A DNA stretch of 64,000 bases from Paenibacillaceae bacterium GAS479 (GCA_900105225.1 LT629764.1:3554501-3618500), one strand, 5' to 3'; counted from the stretch's first letter, positions 48,266-56,445 are shown. Notes: generated by a model not told the origin, from the letters alone. Translations and numbers: made by a program.

Positions 48266-50038
48266 ATGGAGAGATTGCTTCTGAGAGTATTGCAGCGTTT
48301 GTCCGAATTAGGGAAAAGAAGCCGGATGAGACGGAAACAGGTAGGCATAGTTGCTGTGGCTCAGGCAGCGGGCATTGCATGGATTCTTTGTGCTGTTTTC
48401 CGCAGATCAGGATGGTTTTTTGATCAGGATGGGTACGTGTTTGTGCTGCTGTTGACTGTACTTGGCGCTGCCTGTTTGCTTGGCATGATGTTCATGCGTC
48501 GAAAGGTCGGCGGGATGGTCGAGCGATCTGGCATGATGGTCATGCGTCGAAAGGTCGGCGGGACGGCTGAGCGATCTGACATGATGTTCATGCGTCGAAA
48601 GGGAGGCGGGATGGTCGAGCGATCTGGCATGATGTTCATGCGTCGAAAGAGCGACGGGATGGCTGGGCGATCTGGCATGATGCTGTCTGCAGCTGTTTGG
48701 TTGTGCCTGTGCCTATCCTTGTTCTATGCCATTGGTTTGCTAACCACTCCAGTAACGGTGCAAGGAAATTTGGATGAAGCTCTTCGCTGGGCGGCTTATG
48801 CATCATTCCTCTTTCTACTAAGCAGAAAGCTGACTGAACGGCAAGCGGAGCATACAGCTTTTTCCGAAATAGCCAGCGCAGATGGAATACGCCCGCTAGG
48901 CTTGCCTTTGCCGGTTATTGGTTATGGCTTACAGCTTTTTTGCCTGTTTGCAGTCGGGAGTTCTCTTGCCGTCTGGTTCGGTTGGATCGATGGGCCGGAT
49001 TATATGCTTAGGACAACGGACATCCGCTTGAGCGCTTCAGGTGCACGGCTCGCCGGTTACCTTCAATACAGCAACTCGCTCGGTGCTTTTGCAACAGCGC
49101 TGCTCACTTGGCAGTGGCTGCTGCTTGTCCGTTCGCACAGTCAACTGCTGCGCCTCAGCGGAGCGATTCTCGCTGTCCCTTGCCTGACCGTATTGATTTT
49201 GACCGAATCGAGAGGGGCCGGACTCGTACTACTGACGGCAGTAGTGTCGGGGATTCTTCTTGTTCCACGCGGCAGCCGTCTGCGCTGGATCGGTGTTGTT
49301 CTCTGGACTTGTCCTGGCGCAATTGCTGCGCTAGGACTGGCTTGGATGTTTGAACGCGGCGGGGGTTACATCATAGGGATGGATGAGAGGATGAAGGTTA
49401 CACTGTTGCTCCTCCTGCTGTTCGGATCGAGCACGGTTATTTTGCTGAAACAGGTCTCTCTGGAGCGGGCCGCATCAGCTAGTGTCGAAAGATGGATTGA
49501 ATTGGCAGTTATGTTTGTACTGGCTTATGCGTCGACACTCAGTGTGCTGAATGCAGGAGGGAGTGGACGGTTCAATCCACTGGAAAACAGCGCGCTAGCT
49601 ACGGGAATGTCTCGGCTGAGTATGTATAAGGACGGCTGGAACGCTTTTCAGGAATCTTGGTTACTGGGTTATGGAGCAAAGGCGTGGGAAATGCTACGCG
49701 GATCATTCCAGTCCGCCCCTTATGCAGCTTCTGAAGTGCATAGTGGATATTTAGATATGCTGCTAACCGGTGGAGTTATCGGCTTTTTGCTGCTTGCTGG
49801 TCTTGGCATAATGCTGCTTTACGCGGCTGGTGCTGATTCTCGTCTCTGTGCACTGCCCGTGGCTACGCTGTTGCTGCATGCTGCTGTTGACGTGGATATG
49901 TCATACGGCGTGTATTGGCTGTTACTGTTTGCATTTGCAGCAGCAGCAATTGAGCTTGGCCAAGCGGAGGCAGCAGGAACAGTCAAAGCGCCGAGCCGCG
50001 AGCAGGGGTGGTTGCGCCGTCACTTGCTTACACGTTAA
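48266..50038 (+). CDS. O-antigen ligase / polymerase-like membrane protein with internal minisatellite
   Basis: 590 residues with about 11-12 transmembrane helices. The Wzy_C-type region has Y-L-Q-Y-S-N-S-L-G-A-F, T-E-S-R-G-A-G-L-V-L-L, and R-L-S-M-Y-K-D-G-W-N-A-F-Q-E-S-W-L-L-G-Y-G-A-K-A-W, followed by S-E-V-H-S-G-Y-L-D-M-L-L-T-G-G. These are the signatures of bacterial O-antigen ligases and polymerases. The first soluble loop (about residues 74-137) is four 16-residue repeats of M-M-F-M-R-R-K-V-G-G-M-V-E-R-S-G type. The start is uncertain because the ribosome site is weak. The likely role is surface polysaccharide assembly, but no glycosyltransferase cluster adjoins. Confidence 0.78.
   Translation: MERLLLRVLQRLSELGKRSRMRRKQVGIVAVAQAAGIAWILCAVFRRSGWFFDQDGYVFVLLLTVLGAACLLGMMFMRRKVGGMVERSGMMVMRRKVGGTAERSDMMFMRRKGGGMVERSGMMFMRRKSDGMAGRSGMMLSAAVWLCLCLSLFYAIGLLTTPVTVQGNLDEALRWAAYASFLFLLSRKLTERQAEHTAFSEIASADGIRPLGLPLPVIGYGLQLFCLFAVGSSLAVWFGWIDGPDYMLRTTDIRLSASGARLAGYLQYSNSLGAFATALLTWQWLLLVRSHSQLLRLSGAILAVPCLTVLILTESRGAGLVLLTAVVSGILLVPRGSRLRWIGVVLWTCPGAIAALGLAWMFERGGGYIIGMDERMKVTLLLLLLFGSSTVILLKQVSLERAASASVERWIELAVMFVLAYASTLSVLNAGGSGRFNPLENSALATGMSRLSMYKDGWNAFQESWLLGYGAKAWEMLRGSFQSAPYAASEVHSGYLDMLLTGGVIGFLLLAGLGIMLLYAAGADSRLCALPVATLLLHAAVDVDMSYGVYWLLLFAFAAAAIELGQAEAAGTVKAPSREQGWLRRHLLTR
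48485..48676. repeat. 48-bp in-frame tandem repeat, four copies
   Basis: Each unit runs from ATGATGTTCATGCGTCGAAA to GAGCGATCTGGC, encoding 16 residues; copies differ by a few substitutions and no indels. Confidence 0.95.
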
Positions 50039-50047
50039 CGTTCCGTG

Positions 50048-50175
50048 GGAGCAGGGCGGCTCAGCCGCCAAAAGCCCCCCGAAGACACGCGCAGGCAGGG
50101 CGGCCCAACTGCCAAACACATACCGGAAGGCCTCGCAAAGGCGGGGCGGCTCAGCCGCCAAAAGCGTCCCGGAAA
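50048..50175. repeat. About 43-bp degenerate tandem repeat, three copies
   Basis: Copies begin near 50052, 50095 and 50139, each with GGGCGGC(T/C)CA(G/A)C(C/T)GCCAAA. The third copy overlaps the last codons of the 50151 gene. Confidence 0.75.
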
Positions 50176-50465
50176 GCCTCGCGCAAGCGGGCGGGATCGA
50201 CTTCCCACAGCTCTGCGATTTCGGCGCAGACGTTCGCGTCCCACCATTCGCATAGCTTTTTGCGGTTGTCATGATTTTCATGAACAAAAATGATGTTTAA
50301 GCCTACCTTTTTCGTGTAAAGTTTCTCCGCCTCCTCCATCTTATCTTTAGGAATATAGAGCTTGAGGCGCTTTACGGTACGATATAGCTCATTGCTGCAT
50401 GCACGCCGGATTTTCCGAGCGGTAGGGAGCTCTGGCCGATGTTTGTTGGCTGGCGGTTTATTCAT
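50151..50465 (-). CDS. Hypothetical protein, 104 aa, basic
   Basis: The ATG at 50465 has AAAGGGG 8 nt upstream. Rich in Lys/Arg: K-H-R-P-E-L-P-T-A-R-K-I-R-R-A, Y-R-T-V-K-R-L-K-L-Y-I-P-K-D-K-M-E-E-A-E-K-L-Y. The C-terminal half has N-I-I-F-V-H-E-N-H-D-N-R-K-K-L-C-E-W-W-D-A-N-V, which looks like a structured alpha/beta piece. No family recognised. Its final residues (E-A-F-R-D-A-F-G-G) are encoded by one copy of a tandem repeat that continues past the stop codon, so the C terminus may be recent. Confidence 0.6.
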   Translation of the reverse strand: MNKPPANKHRPELPTARKIRRACSNELYRTVKRLKLYIPKDKMEEAEKLYTKKVGLNIIFVHENHDNRKKLCEWWDANVCAEIAELWEVDPARLREAFRDAFGG

Positions 50466-50537
50466 GAAGCCCACCCCTTTCATTCCCAACATGTATATGC
50501 CGGCTCAAAGCAAAGTGCAACAGCGGGCCGTACACCA

Positions 50538-50728
50538 GCAGTCGCGCCACTAGTCCCGACACCGGTCCCGCCAGTGGTCGCGCCACTAGTCCCGTCACGG
50601 GTCCACCAGCAGTCGCACCACTAGTCCCGACACCGGTCCCGTCAGCAGTCGCACCACTAGTCCCGACACCGGTCCCGTCAGCAATCGCCTCACTAGTCCC
50701 GTCACCGGTCCCGCCAGTGGTGCTGCCT
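50538..50728. repeat. 36-bp tandem repeat, about five copies
   Basis: Unit GTCGCACCACTAGTCCCGAC followed by ACCGGTCCCGTCAGCA; ACTAGTCCCG recurs at 36-37-bp steps. Gene-free. The interval 50466-50821 holds only this array and the terminator. Confidence 0.92.
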
Positions 50729-50742
50729 CAGAGCCACAAACG

Positions 50743-50780
50743 AAAAAGCCTCTCTCCTGTTAAAAGGAATTAGAGGCTTG
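50743..50780 (-). terminator. Terminator of the cupredoxin gene
   Basis: Minus strand: AAGCCTCT ... AGAGGCTTTTTCG. Confidence 0.75.
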
Positions 50781-50821
50781 CTTCACTTATAGAGCTATCA
50801 GAGCAATTGGGTGTGCAAGAT

Positions 50822-51286
50822 CTACTGTACGACGATATACCCGACCATCGGCCCGTTATGATTGAGATCGGTATGAACTTGGCACACGATAGGATAGGTT
50901 CCAGCTTTGGAAGCGACGAAGCTGACCTCGGTCGTTTCACCTTTTTTAACCTCGCCATTGATGCCTAGCCCCTTGATCGTAAAAGGATGAGATTCTCCGT
51001 TCACGCCGTTGATCCGCAGCGTAATCTTCTCTCCCTTTGGCACAACGAGTGTGCTCGGGCTCCATTGGTAAACCTCGAGCTCCTTGCCACCGCGCGTCGT
51101 CGTCTTAAACTCGCCCGTAACCATCTCGTATACATACCCGCTGTCAGGCTGTTGTGTCATTGCCGATGCAGAGGTCTGAGCGGCCTCCTTGGGATAAAGA
51201 CCCCAGCAAGCTAAAGCGAGAATGACGACGGCTGCAACCAGCCCACCTAGTCGAAGCTGCCGTTTCGTAATAATGATGGTCCTCAT
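50822..51286 (-). CDS. Membrane-anchored cupredoxin-domain protein
   Basis: 154 residues; the ATG at 51286 lies 7 nt after AAGGAGG. An N-terminal anchor (L-G-G-L-V-A-A-V-V-I-L-A-L-A-C-W) precedes a cupredoxin domain (about 55-154). Type-1 copper ligands are visible: His in E-S-H-P-F-T, then C-Q-V-H and a downstream Met in N-G-P-M-V-G. The domain resembles the plastocyanin/CoxII fold and probably faces outside. Possible roles are electron transfer or copper handling; the partner is not evident. Confidence 0.85.
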   Translation of the reverse strand: MRTIIITKRQLRLGGLVAAVVILALACWGLYPKEAAQTSASAMTQQPDSGYVYEMVTGEFKTTTRGGKELEVYQWSPSTLVVPKGEKITLRINGVNGESHPFTIKGLGINGEVKKGETTEVSFVASKAGTYPIVCQVHTDLNHNGPMVGYIVVQ

Positions 51287-51519
51287 GCGTTTTCCTCCTT
51301 CTTGTCCTATCATTGCCCTATTTTTATGCTAGGGATTGTCCTTCCATGCCTGTTGTCTTGTACAAACAATCTATGGTATCCCTTGGCAGCGCTGTGATAG
51401 AATACCGTTGACCTCTTACGGTCCTTGTAAGGTTCATCAGCTCGAGCGTTTAATTGAGACCTGTACACGGCTTTTGTTACAATAGAAGGATAAGAATTCA
51501 TTTTAAGGAGTGGTAGTTC

Positions 51520-52086
51520 ATGGCGAGAAGCGTAGCGAACAAGCTGAACAAGGGCATTTCTGCACAGCAATTCCGGGAAGGCATGACGAAAAACCAGGAG
51601 GCTTTCGATAGCTGGGGGGAGCAGTTCCAGTGGTCTAACGAAGAGGATCGCGAATTTTTTGAGCAGTTGAACAATCGCAATGACTTGCGGGTGCTCATTC
51701 TGATGGCGGAGTGGTGCGGTGATGTCGTCCGCAATATTCCGGTCGTTTTCCGTGCTTTTGAAAATAGTGGAGTGCCGGTTGAGGTTCTCATTATGGAGGA
51801 GCATCTCGATACGATGGACGAATTCTTGACGATGGGCGGACGTGCAGTTCCAGTCGTTATTGTGGCAGACACCGGCGGCCATGTGCTTGGCACTTGGGGC
51901 CCTCGTCCGAAGCATGTCCAAGAGGCGATGACGCAGTTCAAGCAGGAAAATCCGGACCGCGATGCGGCGGACTACCAGGACAAGCTGGCGCTGACCCGTC
52001 AGGAGATGGGTCGCCGCTATGGAGAAGGAACCGAGTATCAGGCCGTCATCGTCCGCGAGCTGCGTGAGCTCCTTTCCTCGTTCTGA
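51520..52086 (+). CDS. Thioredoxin-family protein with a single active-site cysteine
   Basis: 188 residues; AAGGAG before the ATG. The fold is of the thioredoxin_9/YtpP-like group: V-L-I-L-M-A-E-W-C-G-D-V-V-R at the position of W-C-G-P-C, and R-A-V-P-V-V-I-V with the cis-proline. The second active-site Cys is Val/Asp here, so it cannot act as a dithiol reductase and may be a bacillithiol- or substrate-binding protein. The stop codon TGA overlaps the next ATG. Confidence 0.83.
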   Translation: MARSVANKLNKGISAQQFREGMTKNQEAFDSWGEQFQWSNEEDREFFEQLNNRNDLRVLILMAEWCGDVVRNIPVVFRAFENSGVPVEVLIMEEHLDTMDEFLTMGGRAVPVVIVADTGGHVLGTWGPRPKHVQEAMTQFKQENPDRDAADYQDKLALTRQEMGRRYGEGTEYQAVIVRELRELLSSF

Positions 52087-52730
52087 TGAGTACAATGAGA
52101 ATTGAGTCATTCGTCCTCGGACCGATCCAGACGAACTGTTATTTGCTCGTCAATGAGGAAACGAATCAGGCGGTCGTCATCGATCCCGGCATGAAGCCAA
52201 AGCGGCTGTTGGACCGAATCGCCAGCGGGAACATTAAGCTGGAAGCTATTTTGCTTACTCATGCCCACTTGGATCATATGGGCGGGGTCGATGAGGTACG
52301 CAAGGCGACACAATGCCCAGTTTATGTGCATGATCTGGAGGCAGAGTGGCTGACCAATCCGGCGCTCAACGGCTCCTTGCGCTGGAGTGATATTACACCT
52401 CCACTGACGACAGCTCCTGCCGAATATGCACTTGATGAGGGGCAGCGGCTGAAGCTTGCTGGATTCGAGTTCCGAGTGCTGCACACGCCAGGACATAGCC
52501 CTGGCAGCGTCAGCTTCCTGCATGGTAAGGATCTATTTTCCGGTGATGTGCTGTTCCGGCAGGCTATTGGTAGAACCGACCTTCCTGGCGGGCGTAAAGC
52601 CGATCTCTACAATACGATCCGTAGCAAGTTGTACACGCTGGACCCCGAAGTTACCGTTTATAACGGGCATGGCCCCAAGACGACGATTGGTTATGAGATG
52701 GCCAACAACCCTTACGTGCGTCTGGGCTGA
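52086..52730 (+). CDS. MBL-fold metal hydrolase (glyoxalase II-like)
   Basis: 214 residues; the start ATG overlaps the preceding stop (TGATG). Zinc motif T-H-A-H-L-D-H-M-G-G (about residue 58), then T-P-G-H-S-P-G-S-V (about 138), F-S-G-D-V-L-F and N-G-H-G-P-K-T. Length matches YqgX/GloB-like thiolesterases. Translational coupling with the thioredoxin-like gene suggests a shared thiol-related job (inference). A terminator-like hairpin follows. Confidence 0.87.
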   Translation: MSTMRIESFVLGPIQTNCYLLVNEETNQAVVIDPGMKPKRLLDRIASGNIKLEAILLTHAHLDHMGGVDEVRKATQCPVYVHDLEAEWLTNPALNGSLRWSDITPPLTTAPAEYALDEGQRLKLAGFEFRVLHTPGHSPGSVSFLHGKDLFSGDVLFRQAIGRTDLPGGRKADLYNTIRSKLYTLDPEVTVYNGHGPKTTIGYEMANNPYVRLG

Positions 52731-52738
52731 TCATTTTC

Positions 52739-52780
52739 GCTTCCTTTTGCCGACTGAGCGGTGACTGGAAGCGTCTTTAT
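52739..52780 (+). terminator. Terminator-like hairpin after the MBL gene
   Basis: CGCTTCC - 21 nt - GGAAGCG followed by TCTTTATTT. Confidence 0.5.
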
Positions 52781-52867
52781 TTCAATTTATCTCAAATCAA
52801 GCCAGATCAGCGTTTTGCCATGACTTGGGGGCGCTACTGTTTGCTGGTTACGGGAGGAATGCAACAT

Positions 52868-55099
52868 ATGGAGGAAAAAGGAGTTCTGCAAGTAGACAAG
52901 GCGGAAGGTGGAGCTGGAACGCTTACGCCAGCCGAGAAGGCAGCCGAGCAGGAGCGCATCGTCAAGGGCATAGCCCAAGAGCTTGCACTTCCGCCAGGCA
53001 AGGTCAAGGCAGCGGTAAGCTTGCTTGATGAGGGCAATACAATTCCATTTATCGCCCGCTACCGCAAGGAGATGACGGGTGAGCTTGATGAGAACGAGCT
53101 GCGCTCTATCGAGGAGAAGCTGGCTTACCGTCGAAATCTTGAGGATCGCAAGCGCGAGGTGCTTCGGCTGATAGGCGAGCAGGACAAGCTGACGGCGGAG
53201 CTGGAGAAATCGATTGTAGCGGCCGTTAAGCTACAGGAAGTTGAGGATTTGTATCGTCCCTATCGTCAAAAACGTAAAACCCGCGCTTCCGTAGCCCGCG
53301 AGCGCGGTTTGGAACCATTGGCTCAGTGGCTGCTTTCCCAGCCAAGGCAGGGAGTGCCGCTGGCAGAAGCCCAGCGTTATATCAGCGATAAGCTCGGCGT
53401 CGCCTCCGCCGAGGATGCGCTGCAGGGAGCGATGGATATCGTAGCCGAGGGTCTGGCTGATGATGCTCGCATTCGGGCATGGGTCCGCAAGTTCACGTCC
53501 GATCAGGGCAGTATTCGTTCGGAGGCTCGCCAAGCCGGAACAGAATCCGTTTATGAGATGTACTACGATTATCGTGAGCCGCTGCGCAAGCTTCCGCCTC
53601 ACCGTACGCTGGCCATTAACCGGGGTGAAAGGGAAGAGGTGCTGCGCGTCTCACTTGAGATTCCGGTTGACCGGATTCACGACTATATTAGCCGCCATAC
53701 GCTTCGCCAAGGGACGGCACCTGAGATTAAAGCGACTCTAAACGCTGTCATCGAGGATGCGTACAAGCGCCTGATCGCTCCTTCCATTGAGCGCGAGGTG
53801 CGCGCCGAGCTCACGGATAAAGCGGAGGAGCATGCCATCGGCATTTTCTCAGCCAATCTGCGCAGCCTGCTGCTGCAGCCGCCGGTGCGAGGGCATATCG
53901 TGCTCGGCGTTGATCCCGCCTTCCGCACCGGCTGTAAGCTGGCGGTCGTTGATGGGAACGGCAAGCTACTCGATGTGGCCGTCACTTATCCGACTCCGCC
54001 GAACAACAAGGTCGCCGAAGCTGAGCGTATAATCAACGGGCTGATCGACAAACATGGAGTGACGCTGCTGGTCATTGGTAATGGGACAGCCTCTCGTGAG
54101 ACGGAAAGCTTTGTTGCCTCGTTGATCCGTACGCGGGGAGACGGCTTGAAGTACATTATCGTTAACGAAGCGGGCGCGAGCGTGTACTCGGCCTCCAAGC
54201 TTGCTCAAGAGGAGTTCCCTTCACTGGATGTAGCGGAGCGCAGCGCAGTCTCGATTGCCCGCCGATTGCAAGATCCGCTTGCCGAGCTCGTGAAGATAGA
54301 GCCGAAGGCGATTGGCGTTGGTCAATATCAGCATGACGTCAGCCAAAAGCGGCTTGGAGAGTCGCTTGGCGGCGTCGTAGAATCGGCGGTTAACCATGTC
54401 GGAGTTGATGTCAATACGGCTTCGGCTTCGCTTTTGTCTTATGTGGCCGGCATTAACGCAACAACCGCCAAAAATATCGTCAAACATCGCGATGAAAGCG
54501 GAAGCTTCACTTCCCGCAAGGAACTGCAGAAGGTTCCGCGTCTCGGCGCGAAAACCTACGAGCAATGCATCGGCTTCATCCGTATTCCGGAAGCAGCCAA
54601 TCCGCTGGATCGCACGCCGATTCATCCGGAATCGTACAGCTTTGTGGACAGGCTTTTCCGTGAGCTCGGACACAGCTTGGATGCGATTGGCAGTGAGGCG
54701 GTCCGCGAGGGGCTGGCCGCAGCGGACATTCCGGCTTTGGCTGCAGGGATCGGCATCGGTGAGCCGACGCTGCGTGATATCGTGGATAGTCTGATGCGTC
54801 CCGGCCGTGATCCGCGCGAGGAGTTGGCGGCGCCGGTATTTTCTCAGGATGTGCTGGCAATCGAGGATCTTCAGCCGGGAATGGAGCTGCAAGGTACGGT
54901 GCGCAATGTCATCGACTTCGGAGCTTTTGTGGATATCGGCATCAAAAACGATGGTCTTGTCCACATTTCCCAGCTGAGTAGCAAGTTCGTTAAACATCCG
55001 ATGGACGTTGTCTCCGTCGGTGATGTCGTCACCGTGTGGGTGCTGAATATTGATCTCAAAAGGGGTCGTGTAGGGCTGACGATGCGCGGGCCTTCCTAA
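52868..55099 (+). CDS. tex: Tex-family RNA-binding protein (YdcI-like)
   Basis: 743 residues from the ATG at 52868 (GGGAGG 10 nt upstream). Tex architecture: N-terminal helical part with I-P-F-I-A-R-Y-R-K-E-M-T-G, YqgF-like nuclease fold L-G-V-D-P-A-F-R-T-G-C-K (about residue 355), helix-hairpin-helix V-N-T-A-S-A-S-L-L and V-P-R-L-G-A-K-T-Y-E-Q-C, and a C-terminal S1 domain G-T-V-R-N-V-I-D-F-G-A-F-V-D-I-G (about 670-740). Binds nucleic acids and affects transcription or ribosome-linked processes. It is followed by cmpA and then SprT, the B. subtilis order. Confidence 0.95.
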   Translation: MEEKGVLQVDKAEGGAGTLTPAEKAAEQERIVKGIAQELALPPGKVKAAVSLLDEGNTIPFIARYRKEMTGELDENELRSIEEKLAYRRNLEDRKREVLRLIGEQDKLTAELEKSIVAAVKLQEVEDLYRPYRQKRKTRASVARERGLEPLAQWLLSQPRQGVPLAEAQRYISDKLGVASAEDALQGAMDIVAEGLADDARIRAWVRKFTSDQGSIRSEARQAGTESVYEMYYDYREPLRKLPPHRTLAINRGEREEVLRVSLEIPVDRIHDYISRHTLRQGTAPEIKATLNAVIEDAYKRLIAPSIEREVRAELTDKAEEHAIGIFSANLRSLLLQPPVRGHIVLGVDPAFRTGCKLAVVDGNGKLLDVAVTYPTPPNNKVAEAERIINGLIDKHGVTLLVIGNGTASRETESFVASLIRTRGDGLKYIIVNEAGASVYSASKLAQEEFPSLDVAERSAVSIARRLQDPLAELVKIEPKAIGVGQYQHDVSQKRLGESLGGVVESAVNHVGVDVNTASASLLSYVAGINATTAKNIVKHRDESGSFTSRKELQKVPRLGAKTYEQCIGFIRIPEAANPLDRTPIHPESYSFVDRLFRELGHSLDAIGSEAVREGLAAADIPALAAGIGIGEPTLRDIVDSLMRPGRDPREELAAPVFSQDVLAIEDLQPGMELQGTVRNVIDFGAFVDIGIKNDGLVHISQLSSKFVKHPMDVVSVGDVVTVWVLNIDLKRGRVGLTMRGPS

Positions 55100-55134
55100 A
55101 GCTGTATAGCTAGCTAATGGCACGAAGCTGCCTG

Positions 55135-55193
55135 CGCAAAGAGGGCGTCCCTTAAGCAGATCAACGATCTGCTGCAGGGACGCCCTCTTTGCG
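55135..55193. terminator. Long hairpin between tex and cmpA, GTCCC type
   Basis: CGCAAAGAGGGCGTCCCT ... AGGGACGCCCTCTTTGCG with an inner AGCAGATC/GATCTGCT stem; the outer 18 bp are perfect. Serves converging genes and shares the GCGTCCC...GGGACGC core with the interspersed hairpins at 32389 and 47805. Confidence 0.8.
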
Positions 55194-55244
55194 ATGAGGC
55201 GATCCATTGCCGGTATGGCGCTTAAAAAGGGCCATGCCCGTTAA

Positions 55245-55391
55245 TCAAAGATCCCGCTGGGCGGCCAGGCGACTTTGTTTCGCGTCCTCCTTGGTCCGGT
55301 AAAAAAACCAGCAATCGTTCAGCAGTCGAACCTGCCGGAGATCCTTTTGCTGGAAAGCTCGCATCAGTTGGTTGCTCAGCCATTGCGGCAT
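55245..55391 (-). CDS. cmpA: Cortex morphogenetic protein CmpA
   Basis: 48 residues; ATG at 55391 with AGGAGG 6 nt upstream, stop at 55245-55247. It starts M-P-Q-W-L-S-N-Q-L-M-R-A-F and continues K-D-L-R-Q-V-R-L-L-N-D-C-W-F-F-Y-R-T-K, which is the whole conserved CmpA motif (P-x-W-L-x-x-Q-L ... L-N-x-C-W-F-F-Y). CmpA is a sporulation protein that helps remove misassembled spores by targeting SpoIVA with ClpXP. The C-terminal ~10 residues exceed the B. subtilis length. Placement between tex and sprT repeats the B. subtilis order. Confidence 0.9.
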   Translation of the reverse strand: MPQWLSNQLMRAFQQKDLRQVRLLNDCWFFYRTKEDAKQSRLAAQRDL

Positions 55392-55482
55392 GCGCATCCT
55401 CCTCCTTCTGCTGTTTTATGGATTCAACAGCATATGGAGAGCTTCAGCCGAGCGTGCAGGTCCCACAGCATCTTGGAGCTAC

Positions 55483-55836
55483 TTAACCTTCGTACTCTTC
55501 CTCGTACCATTGCTCAAGCTGAGCCTGCAAAGCCCGGATCTCGGTCAGCAGAGAGATCAGTGGATATGATTTCTCCTGAATGGATTTGAACGTCTCCTCA
55601 AGCTCATTGAGGTAATCCAGGCCGCTCATTACGGGCAAGGCGCGCTCATGAAGCTCGGCAGGAGAGAATTCGGCGATGCAGCGCGCCAGCGGCGGCACAT
55701 GCTCGGCCGTCAGCTTGTCCAGCTCCTTGTGCAAGCGCAGGTTGAGCGCGGAAAGCTGGTAGGCGTGTGAATGGGGCATTTCAACGAGGGACAGCTGCGC
55801 CCCGTGTTGAAAAAGGACATATTTCATAGTAGGCAT
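55483..55836 (-). CDS. Hypothetical protein of a Paenibacillaceae 'hydrolase/acyltransferase' family
   Basis: 117 residues; an ATG nine nt downstream is an alternative start and the ribosome site is weak. The sequence is helical: S-H-A-Y-Q-L-S-A-L-N-L-R-L-H-K-E-L-D-K-L, V-M-S-G-L-D-Y-L-N-E-L-E, L-T-E-I-R-A-L-Q-A-Q-L-E-Q-W-Y-E-E-E. No catalytic motif is visible, so the usual enzyme-like database name is not supported. It is transcribed toward cmpA. Confidence 0.7.
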   Translation of the reverse strand: MPTMKYVLFQHGAQLSLVEMPHSHAYQLSALNLRLHKELDKLTAEHVPPLARCIAEFSPAELHERALPVMSGLDYLNELEETFKSIQEKSYPLISLLTEIRALQAQLEQWYEEEYEG

Positions 55837-55932
55837 GGCGAAACATCGTACTCCTCTCGCAGTCGAACGGTTGTCTACTTGACAGTGTAGCCCAGGATGC
55901 CTTTACAATTCAAGGGGAAAGGGGAGCCGGAT

Positions 55933-56412
55933 ATGGAGGATAAAGAGCTGCAGACATGGGTGGAAAAAATTTCAATGGACAGCTTCGGACTTCCGTTCCG
56001 CCACAAGGCCGTGTTCAATCGTCGATTGTCGGCTACGGGAGGACGCTACTTCATGAAGTCTCATAATATTGAGATCAGCGCTAAGCAGCTCCAGGCTTAC
56101 GGTGTAGAGGAAACGGAGAAGATCATCAAGCATGAGCTTTGCCATTACCATCTGCATCTGCTTGGACGAGGATATCGCCATCGCGATGCGGATTTCAAGG
56201 AGTGGCTCGCCCGCTCCGGCGGTTCGCGGTATTGCCGTCCGCTACCGGACAAGTCCCCTAGACGCTCGCTGCCTTATCGGTATAAGCTCGTTTGCGGCTC
56301 TTGCCGCATGGAGTACCCGCGAAAGCGCAAGGTAGATCCAGCTCGATACGTCTGCGGAAAATGCCGGGGCAAGCTAGCTTTGTATGCGCTTGACAGGGCT
56401 AATCGTGCATGA
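55933..56412 (+). CDS. SprT-family metalloprotease-like protein (YdcK-like)
   Basis: 159 residues; the ATG at 55933 lies 8 nt after AAAGGGGAG. The zinc-protease motif is K-H-E-L-C-H-Y-H (about residue 69), matching H-E-x-x-H, followed by a zinc ribbon C-G-S-C ... C-G-K-C (about 125-145). The family includes SprT and eukaryotic SPRTN; the bacterial substrate is unknown. It sits beside tex and cmpA as in B. subtilis. The -35 box of the tRNA operon promoter lies in its last codons. Confidence 0.88.
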   Translation: MEDKELQTWVEKISMDSFGLPFRHKAVFNRRLSATGGRYFMKSHNIEISAKQLQAYGVEETEKIIKHELCHYHLHLLGRGYRHRDADFKEWLARSGGSRYCRPLPDKSPRRSLPYRYKLVCGSCRMEYPRKRKVDPARYVCGKCRGKLALYALDRANRA

Positions 56413-56418
56413 TAAATT
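56390..56418 (+). promoter_or_regulatory. Strong promoter of the tRNA-Asn-Ser unit, inside the sprT 3' end
   Basis: TTGACA (perfect -35), 17-nt spacer, TAAATT; transcription should start near 56425, about 20 nt before tRNA-Asn. Confidence 0.65.
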
Positions 56419-56445
56419 AGTCTTTGTCAGACTTGTTTTGAATGT

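Noticed and set aside
55275-55589. Plus-strand frames opposite cmpA and the 55483 gene
   Set aside because: They overlap the well-supported CmpA frame on the other strand and have no ribosome site.
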